64,000 nucleotides of DNA from Anaerovibrio lipolyticus DSM 3074 (GTDB taxonomy: Bacteria; Bacillota; Negativicutes; Selenomonadales; Selenomonadaceae): assembly GCF_900141865.1 (NCBI RefSeq), contig NZ_FQYW01000003.1:124001-188000 (forward strand), written 5' to 3'. The translations under genes were made by a program, and so were the position numbers. The notes under the pieces were generated by a model. That model was not told the origin of the DNA. It did not search any database and saw only the letters and a list, made by a program, of their open reading frames with translations. Every line of letters begins with the position of its first letter. Position 1 is the first letter of the stretch. This document shows positions 26,602 to 35,437 of this stretch, in pieces.

Positions 26602-28539
26602 ATGAAATTACGAAAAATTTTGGCGGTACTGTGGGCAGTTCTGCTACTGTTAGTTGGCACCTGTTATGCCGAGAATACGGAAGATCCCATTATTGCCTAT
26701 ATAGATTATGGGTATTACAGATTGAATATGCCTAGCGTCAAAAAAGTTGAGTACTATGGTTATTCTTTTATCGAATGCTCATATACCAGACATCTTGAGC
26801 AGATGCTTCCCTATGGCATTCCCTATGTAACTCAGAGTGGACCATATTATGCCTGGTTTGACCCACTAAACAACAAAATGCTGTATTTGGACGAAAGCCA
26901 GCCGAATGCAGATAAAAACTGGTATGACATGAGTTATTTAAAGGACATAGGAGGCGAGTCTCAATATGCCTATAATGCCATAAGAGATTCCTTCCCTAAT
27001 CTTTGTGAGGAAGTGCTCACTGACAACCAATTAGCCAGTGAAAAATACGGTAATGAAATTTCCAAGGCCATTGCAGCCCAAAAGGATGAGGATTGGAAAA
27101 CAGAGTACAATTCCTTGAAGCAAGCCTACGATAAGGGTTGCCAGTCTCAGGGAATACTGCGTGATTTGGCAGAGTCTGCCTGGAAATCAGGCGACTATGA
27201 TACAGCTATTGAATGGGCTGGCAAACGAATTGAGATGAACCCTTCAGGCGATGCTTATAATACGCGGGCATGGTGGTATTATCTGTTAGGACAAAATGAT
27301 AAAGCACTGGAGGATGCTGAATGGGCGGTATTTAAGGATAAAAATTATGCTTATATACTGGATACCCGTGGCAGTATTTATTATGAATTAGGCCAATATG
27401 ACAAGGCGATTGCTGATTTTAATGCGGCTATAAAGCTCGATGACAAATTTGCCCATGCGTACTTCTACCGCAGCAAGTGTTATGAAGCTCTGGGAAATAA
27501 AGATAAAAGCAATGCTGATTATAAACAAGCCAAGAAATATGATAATGAAATAATTGATGACAAAACAGTATTTGCGAACCAGCAAAGTCAGATGGTTGCA
27601 AAGAATCAGTTGGCACATCAGCAGAAGCTGAACAAGTACAAAGACACTTTAAAGAAGCTCAACGATGCTGTATATGTATGTAATAATGCATCCCAGTTCC
27701 CAAAGCGGACAGTATTTGACTCTGCAAACGCCATTATCATCGATACTGAAAAAATCAAATACGATGAAGGTGAGGAGTTCTACCAGGAGGTAATTCCTCA
27801 GGAAGTTCGTAATAATTATGAAAATGGTGTGTACCAGCAGCAGTATGAACAGCTGAAGGCAGAAGTAGAGGCTGAAGAGGCTGCCGCAGCAGCTGCTGTT
27901 GCTGTAAATGAGCCTCAGATAGCGGCTGCACCAGTGCGTAGAACTACCTATGCCTGCAACAGCGAGTGTGATGCCATTGCGCAGAATCCTTCATCACGTC
28001 ACAATCTCCGTGATGAGCTTTGGGAATCATTACATCCTGACCGCTTCCAACATTCTAAAACTGTTGCAGATGCAGCAGCATATTGGAGCAATAATGTTAT
28101 TTATTATTGTTCGTATAAAGAGTGGAAACTTGAAATGCCAGAAAACATAAATTATACACGTAACCAACTGCAAAGAAACAATGTGACCGATTATGGGACA
28201 TACGTAATAGTTACTGAAAGTCCGACGGAGAAATATCATTATATTTGCTTCGACTTTAATTTTGACACAAATACTTTTTACATATATGACAACAAAACAA
28301 AGAAGCATGACTATTCTTTAATATTTGTTAAGGATCCGTCTAATGGACGGCCACTGGCTCATCTTGTGAATATTTCTGGCCAAAAAGGAAATTTTGGTGA
28401 TGGTTTTGTAGACTGGACAGAAAGGGATTATTCCGATAATGTCGAGGCATTCTTTGCGAGAAATGTTGTAGACTTTGTTCCAACACTTCAAACAGATGGT
28501 TTCCGTCTTTTCCTCCAATACAGTGGAGTCTTGTTTTAA
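26602..28539 (+). CDS. Exported TPR-repeat protein of unknown function
   Basis: A 645-residue protein with a signal peptide (LRKILAVLWAVLLLLVGTCYA, likely cleaved near residue 23). About three TPR units lie at residues 180-310 (for example SIYYELGQYDKAIADFNAAIK). A charged coiled-coil stretch follows (about 330-430, ending in an Ala-rich run), then a C-terminal domain with no recognised family that contains WSNNVIYYCSYKEWKLEMPE. An N-terminal segment (about 30-110) repeats the same kind of YIDYGYYRLNMPSVKKVEYYGYSF surface motifs. GGAGGATGG precedes ATG. The codon use is more AT-rich than in the trk genes. Confidence 0.7.
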   Translation: MKLRKILAVLWAVLLLLVGTCYAENTEDPIIAYIDYGYYRLNMPSVKKVEYYGYSFIECSYTRHLEQMLPYGIPYVTQSGPYYAWFDPLNNKMLYLDESQPNADKNWYDMSYLKDIGGESQYAYNAIRDSFPNLCEEVLTDNQLASEKYGNEISKAIAAQKDEDWKTEYNSLKQAYDKGCQSQGILRDLAESAWKSGDYDTAIEWAGKRIEMNPSGDAYNTRAWWYYLLGQNDKALEDAEWAVFKDKNYAYILDTRGSIYYELGQYDKAIADFNAAIKLDDKFAHAYFYRSKCYEALGNKDKSNADYKQAKKYDNEIIDDKTVFANQQSQMVAKNQLAHQQKLNKYKDTLKKLNDAVYVCNNASQFPKRTVFDSANAIIIDTEKIKYDEGEEFYQEVIPQEVRNNYENGVYQQQYEQLKAEVEAEEAAAAAAVAVNEPQIAAAPVRRTTYACNSECDAIAQNPSSRHNLRDELWESLHPDRFQHSKTVADAAAYWSNNVIYYCSYKEWKLEMPENINYTRNQLQRNNVTDYGTYVIVTESPTEKYHYICFDFNFDTNTFYIYDNKTKKHDYSLIFVKDPSNGRPLAHLVNISGQKGNFGDGFVDWTERDYSDNVEAFFARNVVDFVPTLQTDGFRLFLQYSGVLF

Positions 28540-28561
28540 GATATAGCAAAATATAGCAAAC

Positions 28562-28608
28562 ACGCCCTTATTCATGGTTATTTTCCATGAATAGGGGCGT
28601 ATTTTTTA
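28562..28608. terminator. Bidirectional terminator
   Basis: ACGCCC-TATTCATGG pairs with CCATGAATA-GGGGCGT and is followed by ATTTTTT. It separates the TPR-protein gene from the convergent gmhA. Confidence 0.85.
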
Positions 28609-28617
28609 TGCTGTAAA

Positions 28618-29265
28618 TTAATTTAAAAAGAATTCATTTTCCACTGCCATACACAAAGCGTGGTAAACCGGCAAATGAAGCTCCTGAATCTTGTAGGTCT
28701 CCATTTCAGGAACGCAGATAGAAATATCACACAGTTCCTTCAGCTTGCATTCACGGCCACCAAGGAGGCCGATGGTCTTTATGCCCTTCACCTTGGCCAT
28801 TTGCACCGCGTAAATCACATTAGTGGAATTGCCGGAGGTACTGATGCCAATAAGGATATCCTCCTTAGTTCCCAGTCCCAACACCTGCTGTGCCATGGCC
28901 AAATCAGGAGCCTGGTCGTTGGCAAAGGCACTGTTCAGGGCCACTGCATTCATAAGGGAAATGGCTGGCAAAGCCCCCTGGAGATTATCCCGTAAATAAT
29001 CCGCCTCGTTTGGACATACTTCCTTCATCTTGCCATATAGCTCATCATCAATTGGGCGCTTCAAAATAAATCCCTTCATGAGCTCACCCACAATATGCTC
29101 AGCATCAGAGGCGCTTCCACCATTACCACAGGCAATCACCTTGCCACCATTGCTATAGGAAGCGCATATAGCCTCCACAGCCTCCTGAATGGAGCTGCGG
29201 CACACCGCCAATGCAGGATAGCGTTTAACTAAATCATCAATCATATTTAAAGTAGTGTTTTTCAT
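28618..29265 (-). CDS. gmhA: Phosphoheptose isomerase-like SIS-domain protein
   Basis: A 215-residue sugar isomerase domain protein. Motifs ACGNGGSASDAEHIVGEL, ISTSGNSTNV and the C-terminal QELHLPVYHALCMAVE match GmhA, which makes D-glycero-D-manno-heptose 7-phosphate for LPS inner core. There is an insertion of about 30 residues after FILKRPID (ELYGKMKEVCPNEADYL), seen in some SIS relatives, so a different phosphosugar substrate is possible. The ATG at 29265 after GAGGTGAG is preferred to a GTG nine bases upstream. Immediately upstream lies a large inverted repeat. Confidence 0.85.
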   Translation of the reverse strand: MKNTTLNMIDDLVKRYPALAVCRSSIQEAVEAICASYSNGGKVIACGNGGSASDAEHIVGELMKGFILKRPIDDELYGKMKEVCPNEADYLRDNLQGALPAISLMNAVALNSAFANDQAPDLAMAQQVLGLGTKEDILIGISTSGNSTNVIYAVQMAKVKGIKTIGLLGGRECKLKELCDISICVPEMETYKIQELHLPVYHALCMAVENEFFLN

Positions 29266-29302
29266 ATTTCTCACCTCGTAACAATTTCTAAATTATATGT
29301 AT

Positions 29303-29441
29303 GAAATGGCTGGGGAAGATATATACGGACATATTTTACCTTGGTACTTAGTGAATTCAAGCCAACGGCGCCGAATGAGCTTAGTACCACTAGGTAAACT
29401 AGAGAGCGCGAGCGTTCCGTATATACTTTTCCAGCTATTTC
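29303..29441. repeat. 139-nt two-storey inverted repeat
   Basis: The outer arms 29303-29329 and 29416-29441 pair over about 26 bp with one bulge and three G-U pairs. Their cores are TATATACGGA and TCCGTATATA. Inside, TTTACCT-TGGTACT (29335-29348) pairs with AGTACCA-AGGTAAA (29383-29398) with a two-base bulge, leaving an apical loop of about 30 bases and an internal loop on one side. It lies between a 49-residue gene and gmhA and would fold as RNA in either direction. It could be a non-coding RNA, a leader structure or a MITE-like element. The 13-mer CTTAGTACCACTA inside it also occurs near position 1947. Confidence 0.7.
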
Positions 29442-29456
29442 CGGATATTCCCAGCC

Positions 29457-29606
29457 CTATTTACTATTATTAATGAGCTTCTGAAGCTCCCGCACCTGGT
29501 GCAGATGAGTCTCATAATCCAGATCATTGGCATCGTACTGCATACGCTTCTTCAATTCGTCTATACGCTTCTGGAGCTTTTCCTTAACTTCCTGACTAAG
29601 AGCCAT
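29457..29606 (-). CDS. Small 49-residue predicted coiled-coil protein
   Basis: An open frame of 49 codons from ATG 29606, preceded by AAGGTGG at good spacing. The product begins MALSQEVKEKLQKRIDELKK and ends ELQKLINNSK; it is highly charged and predicted helical with heptad-like Leu spacing. It lies between the DAACS symporter terminator and the large inverted repeat upstream of gmhA. No family was recognised. The good ribosome-binding site and even amino-acid use argue that it is real. Confidence 0.65.
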   Translation of the reverse strand: MALSQEVKEKLQKRIDELKKRMQYDANDLDYETHLHQVRELQKLINNSK

Positions 29607-29657
29607 GGATTCTACCACCTTTTATTTTTATCTAACACATTATAACTTGTTGTACAA

Positions 29658-29693
29658 AAAAATAAAAGAGTGCCGTCAAAAGACGACACTCTA
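29658..29693 (-). terminator. Terminator of the DAACS symporter gene
   Basis: On the minus strand AGAGTG-CGTC and GACG-CACTCT form a stem with a TTTT loop, followed by TTTTATTTTTTTG. Confidence 0.85.
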
Positions 29694-29716
29694 AAATATC
29701 TCCTAGCTTATTGAAC

Positions 29717-30949
29717 TTATTCCTCACGGAAACGATCAACGATACATGCGCAGGCTGCATCACCGGTAATATTAACGGCGGTACGGAGCATATCGAAGAT
29801 ACGGTCTACACCAAAGAGGATTGGCAAAGCCTCGATTGGAATACCGGCTGCTACCAATACAGCAACTACCAGCAGGGTAGGACCAGGCACACCGGCCTGA
29901 CCAACAGCACCCAAGGTGGAAGTAACGATAATGGCAATATACTGGCCAAAGCTCAGCTCCATGCCAAACATCTGAGCAATAAAGGTGGCTGCCATTGCAT
30001 AGTATGCCGCATTACCATTCATATTAATGGTAGCACCCAGTGGCAGAGCAAAGGAAACGGTACCTTTATCAAGGCCAAATTCCTCCTCGTTGGTCTTCAT
30101 GTTCAATGGCAAGGTAGCCATGGAAGAAGCAGTGGAGAATGCAAATACCTGGCACTTCCACATGCTCTTGAAGAACTGAACATAACCAACCTTCTTGGAG
30201 AAGAGGGCTACAGAACCACCAATCATTACATAGGTAACGATGGCCAGTACAATCACATAAAGAACAATCAGATTGATAATCTTAACCAATACGTCATAGC
30301 CGAAGGTACCGGTGGCATCAGCCATCAGGGCAAATACACCGATAGGAGCTACACACATAATAGCGGTCATAATCTTAATGAAAATCTCGGTAAAGTAATT
30401 GAAGATGTTCATCATGAACTGCTTCTTATCCTCATCCAGCATAGCCAAGGCAAAGCCTACAAACAGGGCAAATACGATGGTCTGGAGGATGTTACCCTGA
30501 ACCAGGGCAGCAAATGGATTAGTTGGAACGAAGCCGATTACAGTTTCCCAGAAGCCTGGAATCTGACCGCTCTGGGACATATCAATATCGATAGCTGCCT
30601 CAGAAATAGCTGCCATATTGATACCAGCACCTGGCTTGAACATCTCACTGAAGAACAATCCCAATGCTACTGCTACGGCAGTGGTTACACCGTAATAAAT
30701 AAATGTTATAAGACCGATTTTACCTGCACCTTTGGAATTTCCCAATGAAGCAGCTCCTCCTACTAATGAGAAGAAAACCATAGGCACAACTACCATTTTG
30801 ATGAGTGACATAAACAAATCACCCACTGGAGCAAACATGTGGGCTGGTGGCCCCATTACCAGACCTACGACAGCACCCAGGATTGTGGCAATAATAATCC
30901 ACTTGCCCAGACTGTCAAGAATAGATTTCTTACCTTCTTCTTCTGACAT
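29717..30949 (-). CDS. Dicarboxylate/amino acid:cation symporter (DAACS family)
   Basis: A 410-residue glutamate-transporter-fold protein, importing acidic amino acids or dicarboxylates with cations. Family landmarks are VVVPMVFFSLVGG, the Ser-rich HP1 tip (FSTASSMATLP), the TM7 motif LPLGATINMNGN, the HP2 motif (GQAGVPGPTLL) and TM8 (FDMLRTAVNITGD, keeping the Arg and Asp used for acidic substrates). The TM7 motif is NMNGN rather than the usual NMDGT. GGAGGG precedes ATG, and a promoter is visible upstream. The exact substrate is not determined. Confidence 0.9.
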   Translation of the reverse strand: MSEEEGKKSILDSLGKWIIIATILGAVVGLVMGPPAHMFAPVGDLFMSLIKMVVVPMVFFSLVGGAASLGNSKGAGKIGLITFIYYGVTTAVAVALGLFFSEMFKPGAGINMAAISEAAIDIDMSQSGQIPGFWETVIGFVPTNPFAALVQGNILQTIVFALFVGFALAMLDEDKKQFMMNIFNYFTEIFIKIMTAIMCVAPIGVFALMADATGTFGYDVLVKIINLIVLYVIVLAIVTYVMIGGSVALFSKKVGYVQFFKSMWKCQVFAFSTASSMATLPLNMKTNEEEFGLDKGTVSFALPLGATINMNGNAAYYAMAATFIAQMFGMELSFGQYIAIIVTSTLGAVGQAGVPGPTLLVVAVLVAAGIPIEALPILFGVDRIFDMLRTAVNITGDAACACIVDRFREE

Positions 30950-31038
30950 TTTTCATCCCTCCATTAATAATAAAAATAATTAGATAAATGATATAAATTC
31001 GCTGAAAATTCACACTATTCTCAGCTTTACACATTTTT

Positions 31039-31067
31039 ATTATAGCAATTATTTTTTGTTTTGTATA
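31039..31067 (-). promoter_or_regulatory. Promoter of the DAACS symporter gene
   Basis: On the minus strand TATACA, a 17-base spacer and TATAAT lie about 90-118 bases upstream of the symporter start. Confidence 0.6.
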
Positions 31068-31135
31068 CTCCATACATACTTTTTTTAATATGTCTATCTA
31101 AAAAAGACGGGTTGTCTGATAAATTTTAAGATAAT

Positions 31136-31164
31136 TTGTTAATTCACCTCATAAATTGTATAAT
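31136..31164 (+). promoter_or_regulatory. Promoter of the MutS-like gene
   Basis: TTGTTA (31136-31141), a 17-base spacer and TATAAT (31159-31164), 34 bases before the start codon. Confidence 0.7.
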
Positions 31165-31197
31165 TTGTTTTGTGAATACCGGCAAGGAGGGCCAACT

Positions 31198-32967
31198 ATG
31201 GAATTGTCTTATTTTGAGCAGCTACGACGGGAATCCCAGGCGACTATAGAAGAATATAAACGGAAAAGCCAGCTTTTTACCACCAAGCGCACCCTGTCCT
31301 TTTTGGCACTTTTGGTGACGGTGGCAGTGGCATACGATATGAATTCACCCTGGCCCCTGTTGGCAGGAATATTGATTTTTGCCTATTTCTTCTATTTAAT
31401 AAGAGGCCACAGCCGCCTCCACGATGACCTTAATTACGAGATAAACCGGGAAGCCGTCATCAATGATTATATTAGCCGTTTTACAGGTGACTGGAAAAAA
31501 TTTGAGGACAAGGGAGAGGATTTCCTTGATAGAAACCTTACCCAGGACATTGACCTTAATATATTAGGAGATGCGTCTATTTTCCAATTCCTTAATATAG
31601 CCCGTACACTGGAGGGCCGCCGCCTTCTGGCCAGTCGTCTTGTGCCTTATCCAATTAACACCCATGAACTGAAGCTGCGTCAGGAGGAAACTGACTTCTT
31701 TAATAACAGGGTGGAGGAATCCATCAAGCTGCAGGCCATCAGCCGTCAGATTCCCTTCAAGCACAGTGTCCAAACCCTTTTGGACTACCTTAAGGACAGA
31801 CAGCATGACCCTGGTTCCTTCATTAATAAATTGATATTTATTCTGCCTGTAGTTGCCCTTATACTTCTTGGAGCTGGCCTGATGAATCTGATTCCCATGG
31901 AAGCGTCCATAGTAATATTTATCATACAACTTGGAATTGCCTTGGTATCCCTGGGAAAAAATGCTGTTCATATAACCCCCCTTTATAAGCTTAACAAAGA
32001 ATTAATTACCTATTGCCAGCTGCTATATACCATGAAATCCATGCTGCCTGAAAAAAGGGGACGACTTGATCCCTCAGAAATTGATGAGGCACTAAAGCCA
32101 ATCAGCAGTCTGGGAAAGCTGTGTGCCATGGCAGAGGTGCGCCACAATTTTATTTTGCTGTTTGCACTGAACGCCCTGTTTTTATGGGATTTTCATGTGG
32201 TAAGAATGTTTATTGGCTGGCAAAAGGAATATGGCCATAAGCTGGAAAAGTGGCTGAACATTTGGTATGAAGCAGAAGCTGCCATAAGCCTGTCCGTTAT
32301 CGGTCATATCAGGCCGGATGCAATTATGCCGGAGCTGTTGGCTGATAACCCTAGCATTCCCCATATAGAGGCAGATAAGCTGAGCCATCTTCTCATTCCT
32401 TATGTAGAGAATGTACCAAATTCTCTTACCTTAAAGCCTTCTCTAAATATCATTACCGGCTCCAATATGTCAGGCAAAACCACGTGGCTGCGGACTCTGG
32501 CCAGCTCCTGTATTCTGGCCTACGCAGGTGCACCGGTATGTGGCAAGGGCTTTAAGCTGACTCCTGTACATGTTCTCACCTCCATAAGGGTTAATGATGA
32601 TCTTGGCAGTGGCATATCCACCTTCTATGCTGAGCTTATACGCATAAAAAATATGATTGAAGTTGCAGATAAGGGTATCCCGATTCTTGCAGTTATCGAC
32701 GAAATTTTTAAGGGTACCAACTCCGCTGACAGAATCGTAGGGGCAGAGGCCGCACTGAAGCATCTCAGCCGCACTAATCTCATTACCCTGGTTTCCACCC
32801 ATGATTTTGAGCTGTGCAATATTAAATCAGACCAGGTGCCTGTAAACAATTACCATTTTGAGGAGCATTTCCATGAGGATAAGCTTCTCTTTGATTACAC
32901 TATGAAGGATGGCCCGTGTAAAACCACCAACGCTCAGTTCCTGCTCAAGCTGGTGGGCATAAACTAA
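31198..32967 (+). CDS. Membrane-anchored MutS-like ATPase
   Basis: A 589-residue protein with a MutS-type ABC ATPase domain at the C-terminus: Walker A GSNMSGKTTWL (from residue 421), the signature region RVNDDLGSGISTFYAELIRIK and Walker B ILAVIDEIFKGTN, then a switch His (STHDFEL). The core and lever region (about 90-400) is MutS-like, but no mismatch-recognition domain I is present. Two hydrophobic pairs (about 37-72 and 212-255) predict membrane insertion. The ATG after AAGGAGGG is chosen; an upstream frame extension lacks a site. It is not canonical MutS or MutS2 (no Smr domain). The function is unknown. Confidence 0.82.
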   Translation: MELSYFEQLRRESQATIEEYKRKSQLFTTKRTLSFLALLVTVAVAYDMNSPWPLLAGILIFAYFFYLIRGHSRLHDDLNYEINREAVINDYISRFTGDWKKFEDKGEDFLDRNLTQDIDLNILGDASIFQFLNIARTLEGRRLLASRLVPYPINTHELKLRQEETDFFNNRVEESIKLQAISRQIPFKHSVQTLLDYLKDRQHDPGSFINKLIFILPVVALILLGAGLMNLIPMEASIVIFIIQLGIALVSLGKNAVHITPLYKLNKELITYCQLLYTMKSMLPEKRGRLDPSEIDEALKPISSLGKLCAMAEVRHNFILLFALNALFLWDFHVVRMFIGWQKEYGHKLEKWLNIWYEAEAAISLSVIGHIRPDAIMPELLADNPSIPHIEADKLSHLLIPYVENVPNSLTLKPSLNIITGSNMSGKTTWLRTLASSCILAYAGAPVCGKGFKLTPVHVLTSIRVNDDLGSGISTFYAELIRIKNMIEVADKGIPILAVIDEIFKGTNSADRIVGAEAALKHLSRTNLITLVSTHDFELCNIKSDQVPVNNYHFEEHFHEDKLLFDYTMKDGPCKTTNAQFLLKLVGIN

Positions 32968-33018
32968 AACTCTCCCCGTGAGCTGTGTCGCCATTGACAC
33001 CTCGGGAAGAGTTTTTTT
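32968..33018. terminator. Bidirectional terminator
   Basis: AACTCT pairs with AGAGTT around inner stems (CCCG/CGGG and GTGTC/GACAC), followed by T7. It lies between the MutS-like gene and the convergent SorC-type gene. Confidence 0.8.
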
Positions 33019-33037
33019 CTTCTCACATATTCAGTTG

Positions 33038-33976
33038 TTAATCCTTCAGCAGCTCCTTGGCAGTAAACTGATCCGTTATGAACACATTGGCATAATGACC
33101 CTTTAAAGCTGCCCTGATGGCAGGCACCTTTGCCTCACCACCGGCAATCATAATGCTGTGCTCCTTGTTCCTAAGCTCATCAAGGGTGATACCCACAGTA
33201 CGGGCATCCAGCTCCTTATTACAGATACGTCCATCTGCATCAAAGAAACGGGAACAAATATCCCCCACAGCTATCTGCTGAATTCTTGTCTGTTCCTCCT
33301 GGTCAGTATAGCCCAGACGGAAGAACAAGGCATTTGGACGAACCGTACCAACGCCAAAAACGGCAATATTGGCATGGGAACCCATTTCCAGAACCCTCTT
33401 GATATGACGGTCCTGATCCACCATTTCCTTTACCTCACGACTGCCAAACACTACCGGCAACGGCAGATATTGGGCAATGGTGCTGTAGTTATTGGAAAAA
33501 TTCTCCAAAATGTCCTTGGCGTAGTTGCGCCACTTGGAATGGGTGACACCACCCTCCAGCTGCACAATCTGTGAGCCCTTCAGGGCCTTTGGCAACAATG
33601 AACAGGACATTTCATAAAGGGTGGTCCCCCAACCAACACCTATCATATCCCCGTCCTGCACTATGGAATCAAGATACTCGGCTGCCTTGATACCGATGTA
33701 CTTCTTGATTTCATTTTCATCATTGATGGTGGAAGAAGCTATACGCACCTCATGGAGATTATACTTTTCCACAAGCATCTGCTCCATGTTGGACATATCC
33801 TCCACCGGATCCATAATCTGGATTTTAACGTAGCCCTTATCCTTGGCATATTGCAGCAGCCTCGACACCGACGGCCTTGATATGCCCAGCTCCTCCGCTA
33901 TCCGTTGCTGACTGTATTCCGAGCGGTAATACAGCTTGGCCACATTTATGGATAGCTTGTCCCTGTCACGAGTCAT
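33038..33976 (-). CDS. SorC/DeoR-type sugar-binding transcriptional regulator
   Basis: A 312-residue regulator. The N-terminal helix-turn-helix reads YSQQRIAEELGISRPSVSRLLQYAKDKGYV, and the C-terminal sugar-phosphate-binding domain contains DGDMIGVGWGTTLYEM, VQLEGGV, VFGVGTVRP and IMIAGGEAKVPAI. This is the SorC/DeoR/CggR family, whose members usually sense phosphorylated sugars. An ATG at 33976 after AAAAGGGG is preferred to an in-frame start 69 bases upstream. No sugar catabolic operon adjoins it, so its target is not evident. Confidence 0.88.
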   Translation of the reverse strand: MTRDRDKLSINVAKLYYRSEYSQQRIAEELGISRPSVSRLLQYAKDKGYVKIQIMDPVEDMSNMEQMLVEKYNLHEVRIASSTINDENEIKKYIGIKAAEYLDSIVQDGDMIGVGWGTTLYEMSCSLLPKALKGSQIVQLEGGVTHSKWRNYAKDILENFSNNYSTIAQYLPLPVVFGSREVKEMVDQDRHIKRVLEMGSHANIAVFGVGTVRPNALFFRLGYTDQEEQTRIQQIAVGDICSRFFDADGRICNKELDARTVGITLDELRNKEHSIMIAGGEAKVPAIRAALKGHYANVFITDQFTAKELLKD

Positions 33977-34195
33977 ACCCCTTTTCCCCCTAAATACTCT
34001 ATTATGCCAGAAAAATCGTTCGCATAATTGTAAACACAATTTCATTATCTATGTTACAAATGTAAAAATCAAGTAATAATTAAAATTTACTGAAACTTTT
34101 TTCAAAAAGTGAATTTCTATTATTAGCTACTATATTAAAGATTACTTGTGCCATCTATATTCTTGTGATTTAATAAATATTAGAGGTGAAAAAAT

Positions 34196-35245
34196 ATGAG
34201 TGAAACCCAAAATGAGCATATAGAAAACAGAGATATAGAACCGAAAATAATTGACAAAATTTCAGATAAAGCAGATGCCCCAAAATCACCTGCACCAGAG
34301 ATTTCTACCCAGAGGGAAATGGACGAAAACGCACCCCTCAAGGAAGAAGCTTCACCAAGAATTGATTTGCAAATGAAAAAGGAATTTGTGCGAAAAAGAA
34401 AAACTCTTGGTAGCTATGTTAAGAAATTCTTCATACTGTGCTTTGGTGCCTTTCTCTACGCCGTGGGCCTGGAAACCTTCCTTATTCCTAACAATATCAT
34501 TGATGGTGGTGTGGTAGGCATATCCATTATGGCTGCGTCCCTTACCCCAATCAGCTTCAGTGTGTACCTGGTAGTCATTAATATTCCCTTCCTATATTTG
34601 GGATATAAACACATCGGCAAAACCTTTTCCATATCCACTATAGTTTCTATTTTGTTGTTATCTCTGTGGACTGAATATTTTAAGCCGGTACCCCAGGTGA
34701 CGGATGACTTCTTTTTAGCCGCCATCTTCGGTGGTATTGTGGCCGGTATTGGTGTGGGACTGATAATCCGAAACAGCGGCTCCCTGGATGGTACGGAAAT
34801 CGTGGCCATTATCATGGACAAGCGTACCACCTTCTCCGTTGGAGAAGTAGTGCTGTTCTTCAACATCTTTATTCTTGGTGCCGCCGGCTTCGTATTTGGC
34901 TGGGACAAGGCCATGTATTCACTAGTGGCATACTTCATTATTTCCAAGATGATTGATGTGGTAATCAAGGGTCTGGACGAATCCTACGCCGTAATGATTG
35001 TATCCGAGGAAAGCGATGAAATAGCCGATGCCCTTATGCACCGCCTGGGCCGTGGTGTTACCTTTATAAAGGGCATGGGAGCCTACACCGGAGATCCCAA
35101 AAAGGTTATTTATTGCGTAGTAACCCGCCTGGAGGTGGACAAGCTGAAGGATATTACCATCGACAAGGATGAAAACGCCTTCATTACCATAAACCCTGTT
35201 CACGACATAGTAGGCGGCCGCTTCAAGAAAAAATCCATACATTAA
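34196..35245 (+). CDS. YitT family membrane protein (DUF161/DUF2179)
   Basis: A 349-residue protein. The first 65 residues are hydrophilic and acidic. Six or so membrane helices follow (about 78-255), with FGAFLYAVGLETFLIPNNIIDGGVVGIS and NSGSLDGTEIVA motifs. The C-terminal DUF2179 domain contains RGVTFIKGMGAYTGDPKKVIYCVV. YitT proteins are proposed transporters of unknown substrate. The hydrophilic N-terminal extension is longer than usual. GAGGTG precedes ATG, and a strong terminator follows. Confidence 0.88.
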   Translation: MSETQNEHIENRDIEPKIIDKISDKADAPKSPAPEISTQREMDENAPLKEEASPRIDLQMKKEFVRKRKTLGSYVKKFFILCFGAFLYAVGLETFLIPNNIIDGGVVGISIMAASLTPISFSVYLVVINIPFLYLGYKHIGKTFSISTIVSILLLSLWTEYFKPVPQVTDDFFLAAIFGGIVAGIGVGLIIRNSGSLDGTEIVAIIMDKRTTFSVGEVVLFFNIFILGAAGFVFGWDKAMYSLVAYFIISKMIDVVIKGLDESYAVMIVSEESDEIADALMHRLGRGVTFIKGMGAYTGDPKKVIYCVVTRLEVDKLKDITIDKDENAFITINPVHDIVGGRFKKKSIH

Positions 35246-35250
35246 ACCAA

Positions 35251-35286
35251 AACTGGAAAAATGTTTACATTTTTCCAGTTTTTTTG
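35251..35286 (+). terminator. Terminator after the YitT gene
   Basis: AACTGGAAAAATG pairs perfectly with CATTTTTCCAGTT over a TTTA loop, then a T-run. Confidence 0.9.
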
Positions 35287-35437
35287 TGCCCAAAATTTCC
35301 TCCAACGAAAAAGTTAATAACTTTTCCACATTTTTTAAAAAAAAAGCAGGAATGTCCCCCCCGTGGAATTATATCCATATATTGAATACATTGTTGCGGG
35401 ACCTTTGGATAACTAAAAAAACGAGGGGGGATGAATA

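Noticed and set aside
28541-28560. Direct repeat ATATAGCAAA x2 after the TPR-protein gene
   Set aside because: Only ten bases, two copies, AT-rich, next to a terminator. It has no flanking element and is probably chance or a minor slip.
29711-30748. 345-codon open frame antisense to the DAACS symporter
   Set aside because: It mirrors a well-conserved transporter gene, its translation is low-complexity (Gly/Asn/His-rich) and it has no family resemblance. It is a shadow of the codon bias of the real gene.
35307-35326. AAAAGTT/AACTTTT inverted repeat after the YitT terminator
   Set aside because: A short AT-only dyad in an AT-rich spacer with no clear promoter relation. It is too weak to call an operator.
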